A stretch of DNA of 23,579 nt from an uncultured Lachnospiraceae bacterium (GCA_910585555.1 CAJUFU010000034.1:8230-31808); one strand, 5' to 3'. Positions 1 to 7,001 are shown, counted from the first letter of the stretch. The notes: generated by a model from the letters alone, not told the origin. Numbers and translations are program-made.

Positions 1-580
1 TCCGAGAACTCTTTCCGGCGTTCATCATCTCCATGCGCAGTTCTGTGCTTCTGATACGCCGCCTGATGAGAGCCGTATTAAATACCACGGTCTCCACAAA
101 TCCGTCCTTGGAGCCCCGCAGTGTCTTATCCTTATCCGGTTCCTCCACGCCTCTGGCCGGATAGGTTCTGGAATCAATCAGTACGCACCGGTCATAACCA
201 TCGATAAAGAGCGCAAACACCCCCGATAAAACATTGTACAGGATGTCATTCCAATTATCTTTTAAGTCTACCTCTACATAGGGCGTAGCCTTCTTTGCCA
301 TCTCATAGGCGCTCTCTGGCATGTCTTCCGCTGTCAGGCCGATAAAATACTGCAGGATTTTCATCATCAGTTCATCTTTGCAAAATCCGTCTATGAAATA
401 GATACAGGCCTGTCTGCCGCCTATCTCTATCACACGATAAACCACATCAAAACTTGTATCGGGCGACATATGGGCTTTCATATATTCCATACTTTCCTGC
501 AGGGATGTGGTCATCTTTTGGCCGTTTACCTGTTTACTTTGTTCCTGTTGGTTTTGTTGTACGCTGTTATTATTTTCCAC
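1..580 (-). CDS. Spore germination protein, GerA/SpoVAF family (3' end outside window)
   Basis: This is the N-terminal 193 residues of a GerA-family spore germinant-receptor or SpoVAF-type protein, which acts in the spore inner membrane. I read the frame by hand from the reverse strand; it stays open to position 1. After a Gln/Asn-rich start come the family's soluble N-terminal segments, including CIYFIDGFCKDE, an LSGVFALFIDGY stretch, SRTYPARGVEEPDKDK, LRGSKDGFVET and NTALIRRRIRSTELR. The membrane half is missing. The start chosen is GTG at 580, because a GGAAGGAG ribosome site lies 8 bases upstream. An in-frame ATG at 619 overlaps the promoter -10 box and is unlikely to be used. The SpoVAF-like wording is from memory of the family; with only the N-terminus visible, a GerAA-type receptor subunit cannot be excluded. 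It lies downstream of dut on the same strand but has its own sporulation promoter. Confidence 0.88.
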   Translation of the reverse strand, partial: MENNNSVQQNQQEQSKQVNGQKMTTSLQESMEYMKAHMSPDTSFDVVYRVIEIGGRQACIYFIDGFCKDELMMKILQYFIGLTAEDMPESAYEMAKKATPYVEVDLKDNWNDILYNVLSGVFALFIDGYDRCVLIDSRTYPARGVEEPDKDKTLRGSKDGFVETVVFNTALIRRRIRSTELRMEMMNAGKSSR

Positions 581-584
581 CGCA

Positions 585-641
585 AAAACTCCTTCCAAGA
601 CTCTACCATTGTTTCCCATAGTATGCCTTGGAAGGAGTTTT
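585..641 (-). terminator. Hairpin with T-run that covers the gerA-family ribosome site
   Basis: Positions 585-599 and 627-641 form a perfect 15-bp inverted repeat with a 27-base loop. Read on the minus strand, the second arm contains the GGAAGGAG ribosome site and runs into TTTTT. It has the shape of an intrinsic terminator for transcripts coming through dut. In full-length read-through RNA it would also pair the ribosome site. RNA from the sigma-G promoter starts in the loop and would lack the first arm. Terminator activity is inferred; the pairing is seen directly. Confidence 0.65.
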
Positions 642-648
642 CTTATTC
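619..648 (-). promoter_or_regulatory. Sigma-G-type promoter for the GerA/SpoVAF-family gene
   Basis: On the minus strand, GAATA (648-644), an 18-base spacer and CATACTA (625-619) match the forespore sigma-G consensus (gmATr, 18, cAtnmTA) at every fixed position. The predicted RNA start is near 611-614, about 31-34 bases before the GTG start codon. Forespore expression is what is known for spoVA and ger genes. The promoter spacer coincides with the upstream arm of the 585-641 hairpin. Confidence 0.75.
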
Positions 649-697
649 ATATTATCATACACAAAGACATCATGATTTCCCACAAAAAGGTTAAGGC

Positions 698-1138
698 CTA
701 CTGTTTCCCGGTACTGCCGTGTCCGCCCCTGTCCGCATGATCTAGATGCGCCACTTCATCAAAGACCAGTCTGGGCTGGTTCTTCATAATACGAAACTGA
801 CAGATTCTGTCATTTACATGAATCTCCGTATCCCGCACTGCATAGACAGGCATGAACCACTGATCGTTATCGCCACAGTAAGAAGCATCAATCACACCCT
901 GGTGGTTTGTCTGAATAATGCCAAAATTCTTGAAGGTAGAACTGCGCGGCACCACATGGGCTTCATATCCTGCTGGCAGTTCCATGGCAATGCCAAGGGG
1001 GATTAATCTAAATTCTCCCTGTTTTAAGATCACATCTTCTGCGGCACGCAGATCAACCCAGTCCGACTTGCCGTCTATATAAGCAAGTTTCTCTATTTTA
1101 TCTGTAAAGTATTTGATTTTTATCGTCTCTGTTGTCAT
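698..1138 (-). CDS. dut: dUTP diphosphatase, trimeric type
   Basis: This cytoplasmic enzyme hydrolyses dUTP to dUMP and pyrophosphate, keeping uracil out of DNA and supplying dUMP for thymidylate synthesis. All five trimeric dUTPase motifs are present in its 146 residues: DLRAAED (29-35), PRSS (64-67), NHQGVIDASYCG (78-89), RICQFRI (111-117) and the C-terminal glycine-rich arm RGGHGSTG (137-144). The length is normal for the family. A GGGGAAG ribosome site precedes the ATG. It is the third gene of an apparent nrdD-nrdG-dut unit, beginning 15 bases after nrdG, so deoxynucleotide production and dUTP removal are co-transcribed. The next gene downstream is insulated by the hairpin at 585-641. Confidence 0.95.
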   Translation of the reverse strand: MTTETIKIKYFTDKIEKLAYIDGKSDWVDLRAAEDVILKQGEFRLIPLGIAMELPAGYEAHVVPRSSTFKNFGIIQTNHQGVIDASYCGDNDQWFMPVYAVRDTEIHVNDRICQFRIMKNQPRLVFDEVAHLDHADRGGHGSTGKQ

Positions 1139-1153
1139 TTATCTTCCCCAGTT

Positions 1154-1663
1154 CTATTCGTAATCTCCGCAGTGGAGCACCGGCACTGTCGGATCTGTCT
1201 GCTCCAAACTTTTTTGTACGTCAATGACTCTCTGATTACGGCTTCCTTTCCAGAGAAGCTTCACGTCTTTTAGGTCAATCTTAAATTCCCCGTCCACCAG
1301 CACATCCACATACTTCATCATCGGGAAATGCAGGATATCCTCCCATCTGTCGCCCGTATAGAGCCAGATTGTCTTGTTCGGATATTTCTGCTTAATCTCC
1401 TCCATCAGGCCTCTCACATACAGACGATTGGCTGCATGAAGGGGGTCTCCGCCTGAAAATGTAATGCCATGAATATAAGGTTTATCCAGTTGATCAAAAA
1501 TCTCCTGTTTGGCGGCTTCATCAAAGAGAAGACCACCGTCCGGATCCCATGTGAGGGGGTTTTGACACTCTTTACAGCAATGAGAACAGCCTGCCACCCA
1601 AAGTACTACCCGCAGGCCGTCGCCGTTTAGCATGTCGTCCTTCGTAATATTATGATATCTCAT
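1154..1663 (-). CDS. nrdG: Anaerobic ribonucleotide reductase activating protein (radical SAM)
   Basis: NrdG is a cytoplasmic radical-SAM enzyme that uses an iron-sulfur cluster and S-adenosylmethionine to put the glycyl radical on NrdD. The cluster motif CX3CX2C is at residues 26, 30 and 33 of the form starting at 1663 (AGCSHCCKEC), with an extra Cys at 29. A TFSGGDPL stretch follows, matching the SAM-binding GGE/GGD region. The open frame extends upstream to an ATG at 1714, but those 17 residues are just translation of a repeated non-coding element (1676-1783). The family normally starts at MRYHNITKDD, so I place the start at 1663. Its ribosome site is weak (AAGAG about 10 bases upstream). 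It lies between nrdD and dut, separated from nrdD by about 200 bases of hairpin-rich DNA. Confidence 0.93.
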   Translation of the reverse strand: MRYHNITKDDMLNGDGLRVVLWVAGCSHCCKECQNPLTWDPDGGLLFDEAAKQEIFDQLDKPYIHGITFSGGDPLHAANRLYVRGLMEEIKQKYPNKTIWLYTGDRWEDILHFPMMKYVDVLVDGEFKIDLKDVKLLWKGSRNQRVIDVQKSLEQTDPTVPVLHCGDYE

Positions 1664-1675
1664 AAAATATACACT

Positions 1676-1783
1676 CTTGTGAAAACTCTGCATTTCATGC
1701 AGAGCATCATTCACTATGGCTTCGCATTTTGCCCTTGTGAAAACTCTGCATTACATGCAGAGCATCATTCACTACGGCTTCGC
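1676..1783. repeat. Two tandem 50-bp repeats, 58-bp period, each with a palindrome
   Basis: Two copies (1676-1725 and 1734-1783) differ at only two positions. Each holds the dyad CTCTGCAT-N3-ATGCAGAG and ends in GGCTTCGC. On the minus strand they become two successive hairpins in the nrdD-nrdG RNA, directly before the nrdG start. A further imperfect dyad (CATCATTCAC / GTTCATGATG, about 1762-1797) overlaps copy 2. They look like dispersed genomic palindromes rather than coding DNA. Confidence 0.8.
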
Positions 1784-1800
1784 CTTCGTTCATGATGTAC

Positions 1801-1855
1801 GCTCGCCAGGAACACATTGCCTCCTGTAAACAGGGGCACTGTGTTTCTGGCTCGC
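1801..1855. repeat. 55-bp imperfect palindrome between nrdD and nrdG
   Basis: The arms begin GCTCGCCAGGAACACA and end TGTGTTTCTGGCTCGC, with the centre CCTGTAAACAGG. This gives a nearly continuous stem of about 25 bp with a few mismatches. It lies 5 bases after the nrdD stop codon. There is no T-run on the minus strand after it, so it does not look like a simple terminator. An RNA-stabilising or processing hairpin, or a REP-like mobile palindrome, fits better. Confidence 0.75.
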
Positions 1856-1860
1856 TGTTT

Positions 1861-4050
1861 TCACATACTTTTCCTTTCTGCGATTTCCGCCATTTTGGCG
1901 TCGCTCAGCCTTGTGTCGCCGTGGACGCGGGAGTAAGCCAGATAACCATTCATACGGTCAATCTTGGTGAGATTGCGGCTGCCGCACACGGGACAGACAT
2001 CCATTTCCAGTTCCTGATGTCCACAGTCATCGCAGTAAGCCAAAGACAGATTAACACCCTCGTAAAAGCCCATTTCCATAGCCCTTCTAATCAGGGTCTT
2101 AATGGCTTCCATGTTATAATCAATGGGATATTTCACATATTGAATCTTGCCGCCGTTTGCCATCTCCCAGAAACGATACTCCAAATCCTGTTTCTCAATC
2201 GGTGTGATATCTTCCGTTACATGGCAGTGAAAACTGTTGGAAACATAATCCCTGTCAGAAACACCTTCTATAATACCATATTTAGCCCTGAACTGTTTGA
2301 CCTGCAGGCCGCATAGATTCTCCGCCGGCGTACCATAAATCGCATATAAATGTCCGTCAGCTTCCTTAAATTCCGTAATCTTATTGTTAATATGCTCTAA
2401 CACTTCCAAGGCAAAGGCACCATCTTCCACAAGGGATTTGCCATTGTACAACTCCTGCAGTTCATTAAAAGCGGTGATGCCAAAACTTGCCGTTGCTGTC
2501 TTAAGTATCGGTTTAATCTTATCGTGCAGCTGCAGGTGGCCGCCTAAAAAGCCTCCCTCACAGTAAGCAAGCGGATTCGTGGAAGCCCTCATTTCTCCCA
2601 AATATGCATAGGTTCTGATATGCAGCTGTCTGATCAGGTTCAAATAATAATCAAGCACCTCATAGAAATCCCTGCTTTCCTGCCTGGACTTTGCAAGAAT
2701 CATGGGAAGATGCAGAGAAACCGCACCCACATTGAATCTGCCTACAAAAACAGGTGAATCATTCTCGTCTGCAGGGTGCATACCGCCTCTCTCATACCAG
2801 GGAGAGAGAAAGGCACGACATCCCATCGGTGAAATGACCTTACCATACTGCTTATACATACTGGCAATATATCCTTTGCCGGTAAGGCTTAACCAGTCAG
2901 GATACATGGTCTTGGCCGAGCACTTGACGCCCGCCTCAAACACATCCTCCAATTCCTTCCCCGGCCCATGCAGATTCTCGTCATAAAGGAACACAATTTT
3001 GGGGAACAAAACCGGCTTCTTGCAGTTTTCCTTTCCTTGCCCTTTGCGCCGTACATTTAACATGGTAATCGTCGCCAGCTTTGCAAATCTGCCAGTGCCG
3101 ATACCTGCAGTCACCGTGATAAAAGGATAATCCCCCCGGCTGCTGGCCACTGTGTTAAACTTATACTCCCATCCCTGGAAGCCCTGCTCAAACTCTTTCT
3201 TCACATCCGCCAAGGACTGTTCCTTGGCCATCTCCTGACTAATTCCAAGTTTCGTGTATTTCTCGACATTCCTCTTATAAGATTTCTCCGCATAAGGCTC
3301 TAAAATCTTATCTACCTCCGGCACCGTAAAGCCGCCATACTGCTGGCTTGCCGCACTTAAAACGATATCTCCTATCACATCGAAAGCCACATCCAGCGTT
3401 TTGGGCTCATTATACCAGATATTCCCCATCTCGAACCCGCCGCTTAACACTTCCGCCACATTGAAAAGACAGCAGTTCATGGTATCCCGTCTGGCGGACA
3501 TATCGTGGACATAAATGTATCCGTCACGGCAGGCCTGTATCTCCTCTGTGGTCATAAAAAACTTCTGGTATAATTCCTTATTAAACTGATTAAAAATCAG
3601 GCTCCGCTTGGTGGAAACCAGCGCGCTGTCCGTATTCGCGTTCTCCTTGTCTCCGATATACATAATGGACTGACTCTTCTTATAGACGTCATCCATCATG
3701 CGCACAAAATCCTGCTTATAATTACGGTAATCCCGATAACTCTTGGCAACGATTGGTTTTACATCTTCCAGGGCGCTTTCCACAATATTATGCATGATTT
3801 GAATCGGAATCTTTTCCTCTTCCAGTTCATTTACTTTTTCGATGACCGTCTGACAAATGTGACGCTTCTCTTCTTCGGTAAATTTCGTCAGAGCACGGTA
3901 TGCACTCTTCCCAACAGCATCAATCACCTTCTGCACATTAAATGCCTCTAAGCTGCCGTCCTTCTTGATCACCTTCACAATTTTTTCCGGCTGATACTCT
4001 AAACTGTAATTTTCATCAACCGACTGACCCGATTCAAATATACTACTCAT
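1861..4050 (-). CDS. nrdD: Anaerobic (class III) ribonucleoside-triphosphate reductase
   Basis: NrdD reduces ribonucleoside triphosphates to deoxy forms without oxygen, using a stable glycyl radical made by NrdG; it is cytoplasmic. The 729-residue protein shows, in order: an N-terminal ATP-cone (KVIKKDGSLEAFNVQKVIDA), the large catalytic barrel with the TMNCCLFN and PMGCRAFLSPW cysteine segments, a C-terminal zinc ribbon (CDDCGH and CPVCGSRN) and the glycyl-radical loop RMNGYLAYSR near the end. The start at 4050 is preferred over an in-frame ATG at 4086, because GGAGGG lies 5 bases before it and the extra 12 residues look non-coding. A near-consensus sigma-A promoter and probable NrdR boxes lie upstream. 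It leads the nrdD-nrdG-dut unit. Confidence 0.97.
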   Translation of the reverse strand: MSSIFESGQSVDENYSLEYQPEKIVKVIKKDGSLEAFNVQKVIDAVGKSAYRALTKFTEEEKRHICQTVIEKVNELEEEKIPIQIMHNIVESALEDVKPIVAKSYRDYRNYKQDFVRMMDDVYKKSQSIMYIGDKENANTDSALVSTKRSLIFNQFNKELYQKFFMTTEEIQACRDGYIYVHDMSARRDTMNCCLFNVAEVLSGGFEMGNIWYNEPKTLDVAFDVIGDIVLSAASQQYGGFTVPEVDKILEPYAEKSYKRNVEKYTKLGISQEMAKEQSLADVKKEFEQGFQGWEYKFNTVASSRGDYPFITVTAGIGTGRFAKLATITMLNVRRKGQGKENCKKPVLFPKIVFLYDENLHGPGKELEDVFEAGVKCSAKTMYPDWLSLTGKGYIASMYKQYGKVISPMGCRAFLSPWYERGGMHPADENDSPVFVGRFNVGAVSLHLPMILAKSRQESRDFYEVLDYYLNLIRQLHIRTYAYLGEMRASTNPLAYCEGGFLGGHLQLHDKIKPILKTATASFGITAFNELQELYNGKSLVEDGAFALEVLEHINNKITEFKEADGHLYAIYGTPAENLCGLQVKQFRAKYGIIEGVSDRDYVSNSFHCHVTEDITPIEKQDLEYRFWEMANGGKIQYVKYPIDYNMEAIKTLIRRAMEMGFYEGVNLSLAYCDDCGHQELEMDVCPVCGSRNLTKIDRMNGYLAYSRVHGDTRLSDAKMAEIAERKSM

Positions 4051-4109
4051 ACATTCCCTCCGTGGTGCTTTGCGGCAGATATCCATTCAACGCCGCCATT
4101 TTCATTTCA

Positions 4110-4153
4110 TACAAAATATGGTATCAGTTGACATAATAATACCATATTTAGTG
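4110..4153 (-). promoter_or_regulatory. Probable tandem NrdR boxes upstream of nrdD
   Basis: Two related 14-base near-palindromes lie at 4110-4123 (TACAAAATATGGTA) and 4140-4153 (TACCATATTTAGTG), with centres 30 bases apart, about three helical turns. They also form an 11-bp perfect inverted repeat (4114-4124 and 4139-4149). AT-rich palindromic pairs with roughly this spacing are known for the NrdR repressor, which senses ATP/dATP. They lie just downstream of the -10 box, where binding would block RNA polymerase. NrdR itself is not in this window. Confidence 0.55.
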
Positions 4154-4163
4154 GTTTAGGATT

Positions 4164-4192
4164 AGTATAAGATAATAAACATATTATGTCAA
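4164..4192 (-). promoter_or_regulatory. Sigma-A promoter for nrdD-nrdG-dut
   Basis: On the minus strand, TTGACA (4192-4187), a 17-base spacer and TATACT (4169-4164) form an almost perfect vegetative promoter. Transcription should start near 4157, leaving a leader of about 107 bases that contains both candidate NrdR boxes. Confidence 0.85.
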
Positions 4193-4216
4193 TGTCCCAT
4201 CTATAGAAAAGTCAAC

Positions 4217-4247
4217 AAAAAAGGATATGCCTTTTTGTGACATATCC
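4217..4247 (-). terminator. Intrinsic terminator after the aminotransferase gene
   Basis: On the minus strand the stem GGATATG / CATATCC (4247-4241 and 4229-4223) with an 11-base loop is followed directly by TTTTTT (4222-4217). It lies about 30 bases past the aminotransferase stop codon and separates that gene from the nrdD promoter. Confidence 0.75.
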
Positions 4248-4279
4248 CATACAAAAATCTATTGACAAAATCCGAAATT

Positions 4280-5449
4280 TCATGCAATCATGCCTGTATG
4301 CGCGATTGCGGCCACAGCCTCCTTGATTTTCTCCACCGGAAGCGTCAAGGCAAAGCGCACGTGTCCTTGCCCCAAAGAGCCAAAACTGCTCCCGGGCGTA
4401 CACAAGACGCCAGACTTTTCCAACAGCTCCATGACAAACGCCACATCGTCCTCATATCCTTTGGGGATTTTGGCCCAGGCAAACATCGTACCCTGGCTGT
4501 CCTCAATCTGCCAGCCAATGCTTCTTAAGCCGCCGCAGAGCGCGTCTCTTCTTCTCTGATACTCCCCACATTGTTCCTTCACCATCTGATCAGACCCTGT
4601 CAGCGCCGCCACCGCTCCATACTGCACGGGCAGAAAAGTGCCATAGTCTATCTGGGAGCGAAACCTTTTGAAGCTTGCCACGATTTCACTGTTACCCACC
4701 AGAAAACTCATACGGGCACCTGTATAATTAAAAGATTTGGACAAGGAATAGAACTCTACCGCTGTCTTTTTCGCTCCCGGAATCCGTAAGATGGATTTTC
4801 CCTCTCTGCCATCGTAGATGATATCCGAATAGGCATTGTCATGAATCAATATAATATGATGTTTCGCCGCCCAGGGAACCAGTTCTTCATAAAAAGAATC
4901 CGGCGCCGCTTTGCACACGGGATTAAGGGGATAAGATACCACCATGCATTTTACTTTGGTCAGCATCTCCTCATCCATCCCCGCAAGATCTGGCAGATAA
5001 CCATTCTTTTCTGTCAACGGATAGGTCACGATCTGAGCGCCCGCCAGAGAGGGACCTATTCCAAAAATAGGATAACCGGGATCCGGCACCAGCACATAGT
5101 CTCCGGGATTACAGAGCGTCATGCAGATATGCGCGATTCCCTCCTGGGAACCGTATACACTCATCACCTCGTCTTTTGCAAGCTCCACACCGTATCTTTG
5201 ACGGAAGCGTCCAATCACTGCCTCCACCAGTTCCGGAATGTCCGCCAGGGCATATTTAAAATTTTCCGGTTTCTTTGCGGCCTCAACCACCGCATCTATC
5301 ACATGCTGTTGTGGCGGGAAATCCGGTGTGCCCACAGACAGATTATAAATCTTACGCCCCTGGCTCTCCATCTGTGTTTTCTTTTCATTTAAGACCTGAA
5401 AAATCCCCTCCTCATAGTCTTTCATACGATCTGCAAATTGTATTTCCAT
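4280..5449 (-). CDS. Class I/II PLP-dependent aminotransferase
   Basis: This is a fold-type I pyridoxal-phosphate aminotransferase of 389 residues, cytoplasmic, related to the aspartate and LL-diaminopimelate aminotransferase group. Visible features are the N-terminal NLSVGTPDFPP substrate segment, the YGSQEGIAH cofactor-phosphate region, HDNAYSD (the Asp and Tyr that contact the cofactor), SLSKSFNYTGAR (the Schiff-base Lys and a phosphate-binding Arg) and GHVRFAL (the substrate carboxylate Arg). The usual NPTG-type motif reads NPVC. The start at 5449 follows GGAG by 7 bases; an upstream in-frame start at 5479 has no such site. It sits 94 bases after a WYL regulator on the same strand, which may control it. 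The amino-acid substrate cannot be told from the sequence. Confidence 0.9.
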   Translation of the reverse strand: MEIQFADRMKDYEEGIFQVLNEKKTQMESQGRKIYNLSVGTPDFPPQQHVIDAVVEAAKKPENFKYALADIPELVEAVIGRFRQRYGVELAKDEVMSVYGSQEGIAHICMTLCNPGDYVLVPDPGYPIFGIGPSLAGAQIVTYPLTEKNGYLPDLAGMDEEMLTKVKCMVVSYPLNPVCKAAPDSFYEELVPWAAKHHIILIHDNAYSDIIYDGREGKSILRIPGAKKTAVEFYSLSKSFNYTGARMSFLVGNSEIVASFKRFRSQIDYGTFLPVQYGAVAALTGSDQMVKEQCGEYQRRRDALCGGLRSIGWQIEDSQGTMFAWAKIPKGYEDDVAFVMELLEKSGVLCTPGSSFGSLGQGHVRFALTLPVEKIKEAVAAIAHTGMIA

Positions 5450-5543
5450 ATCTATTCTCCATTCTGGGACGTTGCGCACTCGAACCTTCCCTTATATTTT
5501 GTCTTACGCTCCATTCCGAAACATTTATGTGGCGGACGGCGCC

Positions 5544-6536
5544 TTACTCATATTGTGCCATTACCGCCTGTACATGACGCTGATAGGCCTGTGAAACCTC
5601 CTTAGGTGACACAATACAGGCGCCCGCGCCAAGCCCTGTCAGCCAGCCGAAGAACTGTCCGCTGACAGCCACTTTGACCCGCACCGTAAAGTGTTTCTCA
5701 TCCCGATGCCTCACAGAGACATCTTTGCCAAAGCGGTCGATCACCACCCCGATGAAACGGTTTTCAAAGGCCAATGTCACAACCTCCTCCTGCCCGCCAT
5801 ACATGCCAAAGGTCTTATTGGCATAATCCGCGATATCAAAGCGCTCAAAAAGGGATGCGCCTTCCCGTCTGACACCATTTAGAATCTCAATTTTGCCCAT
5901 CTTATCCACCCGGAAGTGCTTAATCTTATCCTCCTCCCCGTCATGGGCAATCAGATAGTAATTCTCATCCTTGCAGGTAAGCGCCCAGGGACTGATCTTG
6001 TATCTTCTCCCATCCCGCCGCGGCACCAATTCCTTGTCCAGATTCCATTCCAGATACTGAAAAGATATCTGTTCGTTATTTTGTATGGCTCTGTGGATAT
6101 CGTCCACTATGTAATAGATACTCTCATTGGCCGTCTTCACGCGGTTGGCCACATAGACTTGACGCTGTAACTGCCCCGCCTGCGCTTTGGAAGCCAATTT
6201 CTCTATCTTACTAATCAGTTCCCTGGATTTTTTGACCGTCAGAAACCTTGAAGCCTGCACCGTCTCCACAAGCAGCTTCAATTCCGCCAGCTCAAAATCC
6301 CTGCCTGCCAGATAGTATCCGCCGCCGCTCTTAGACTTTACAAGAACGATATCATAGCCAAAGTCATTTAACTGCGCAATATCATCATAGATACTCTTCC
6401 TCTCCGCCCTAATCTCATAGGCCGCCAGCGCATCAATCAAGGCCTGGGCACTCAGGCAGTGGTCTTCATCGGACTGCTCTGTCAGAATCTTTAATAAATA
6501 TAGTAACTTTAATTTCTGATTAGGCGACTTAGCCAT
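5544..6536 (-). CDS. WYL-domain transcriptional regulator (YafY-like)
   Basis: This 330-residue protein has an N-terminal DeoR/HTH_11-type winged helix (about residues 5-70, ending in ERKSIYDDIAQLNDFGYDI) and a central WYL domain (about 145-235, with ISPWALTCKDENYYLIAHD and KHFRVDKM). A C-terminal WCX-like extension ends in SGQFFGWLTGLGAGACIVSPKEV. Proteins of this build are DNA-binding regulators whose WYL domain senses a ligand, in some cases nucleic acid. AAGGAGG precedes the ATG. It is followed by the aminotransferase on the same strand, a possible target. Its leader contains the two 72-bp tandem repeats at 6560-6703. The ligand is unknown. Confidence 0.88.
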   Translation of the reverse strand: MAKSPNQKLKLLYLLKILTEQSDEDHCLSAQALIDALAAYEIRAERKSIYDDIAQLNDFGYDIVLVKSKSGGGYYLAGRDFELAELKLLVETVQASRFLTVKKSRELISKIEKLASKAQAGQLQRQVYVANRVKTANESIYYIVDDIHRAIQNNEQISFQYLEWNLDKELVPRRDGRRYKISPWALTCKDENYYLIAHDGEEDKIKHFRVDKMGKIEILNGVRREGASLFERFDIADYANKTFGMYGGQEEVVTLAFENRFIGVVIDRFGKDVSVRHRDEKHFTVRVKVAVSGQFFGWLTGLGAGACIVSPKEVSQAYQRHVQAVMAQYE

Positions 6537-6559
6537 CCTGCCTCCTTCCTTAACATTAA

Positions 6560-6703
6560 TCGAGCAAAGCTCGATTACGAGATTTGCTTCGCAAACTCAA
6601 AAATCCGAAAACTTTCCTATATACTATAAATTCGAGCAAAGCTCGATTGCGAGATCTGCTTCGCAGCCTCGTAAATCCGGAACAATTTCCTATATCATAA
6701 AAT
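6560..6703. repeat. Two tandem 72-bp repeats, each encoding two hairpins
   Basis: Copy A (6560-6631) and copy B (6632-6703) abut exactly. Each begins with TCGAGC-AAA-GCTCGA, a perfect small hairpin. A second hairpin is built on GAG-N-TTTGC or TCTGC, loop TTC, then GCAAA or GCAG, CTC. Between copies, the stem pair T6584-A6594 becomes C6656-G6666, a compensatory change. The repeats occupy the leader of the WYL regulator gene and the space after the small membrane protein gene. Confidence 0.8.
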
Positions 6704-6718
6704 AGGGGAAAGCCCCTT
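6696..6718 (-). terminator. Weak terminator-like hairpin after the small membrane protein gene
   Basis: On the minus strand GGGG-CTTT-CCCC is followed by TATTTTAT. The stem is only 4-5 bp but all GC in its core, and it lies 20 bases past the stop codon of the 6739-6912 gene. Confidence 0.45.
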
Positions 6719-6738
6719 GCTCTCCCCCGCAAAAATGC

Positions 6739-6912
6739 CTATATGGTTGTCTGCTGTGCCTCATCCGAACCAGCAGTCTGCGCTGCCTTCGCATCCTTAC
6801 TTTTACGCCACTTTACACCGATGATACAGGCCACAACCACCAATGCCACAATCAATAAAAAGCACAATAAGTAGGATAAAAATGAGTTTACAAATAAAAT
6901 CAAATTCGTCAT
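6739..6912 (-). CDS. Small single-helix membrane protein, function unknown
   Basis: The 57-residue product has one long hydrophobic segment (about residues 3-33, MTNLILFVNSFLSYLL then LIVALVVVACIIGVK). A basic stretch (KWRKSKDAK) and a polar Ala/Gln-rich tail follow, suggesting the N-terminus outside and a short cytoplasmic tail. The ATG at 6912 is chosen because GAGAAGG lies 9 bases upstream; a TTG at 6921 is a poorer start. It has its own likely promoter inside the end of rnhA (6972-7001) and a possible terminator, so it appears to be a separate unit. I do not recognise a named family. Confidence 0.7.
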   Translation of the reverse strand: MTNLILFVNSFLSYLLCFLLIVALVVVACIIGVKWRKSKDAKAAQTAGSDEAQQTTI

Positions 6913-6971
6913 CTGCTTCAACCTTCTCTCTTCCTATATAAAATAACCAGTACAGCCTCAAAACTAGGCCT

Positions 6972-7001
6972 ATTATAGCACGCTTAGTCCCTCATCGTCA
7001 A
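6972..7001 (-). promoter_or_regulatory. Sigma-A promoter inside the 3' end of rnhA
   Basis: On the minus strand, TTGACG (7001-6996), an 18-base spacer and a perfect TATAAT (6977-6972) precede the small membrane protein gene by about 60 bases. The -10 box includes the rnhA stop codon. Confidence 0.65.

Noticed and set aside
581..619. ATG at 619 as the start of the GerA-family gene
   Set aside because: It overlaps the predicted -10 box and lies upstream of the predicted RNA start, with no ribosome site; GTG at 580 has an excellent one.
1676..1855. Repeats resembling a CRISPR array
   Set aside because: Only two copies, with internal palindromes and an 8-base gap rather than unique spacers of about 30 bases; no cas genes nearby.
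1792..2316. Plus-strand open frame of 174 codons opposite nrdD
   Set aside because: It lies antisense to the conserved C-terminal zinc-ribbon region of nrdD and has no family motifs.
6560..6703. Second tandem repeat as a CRISPR or transposon end
   Set aside because: Two directly abutting units with no spacer, no transposase and no target-site duplication visible.
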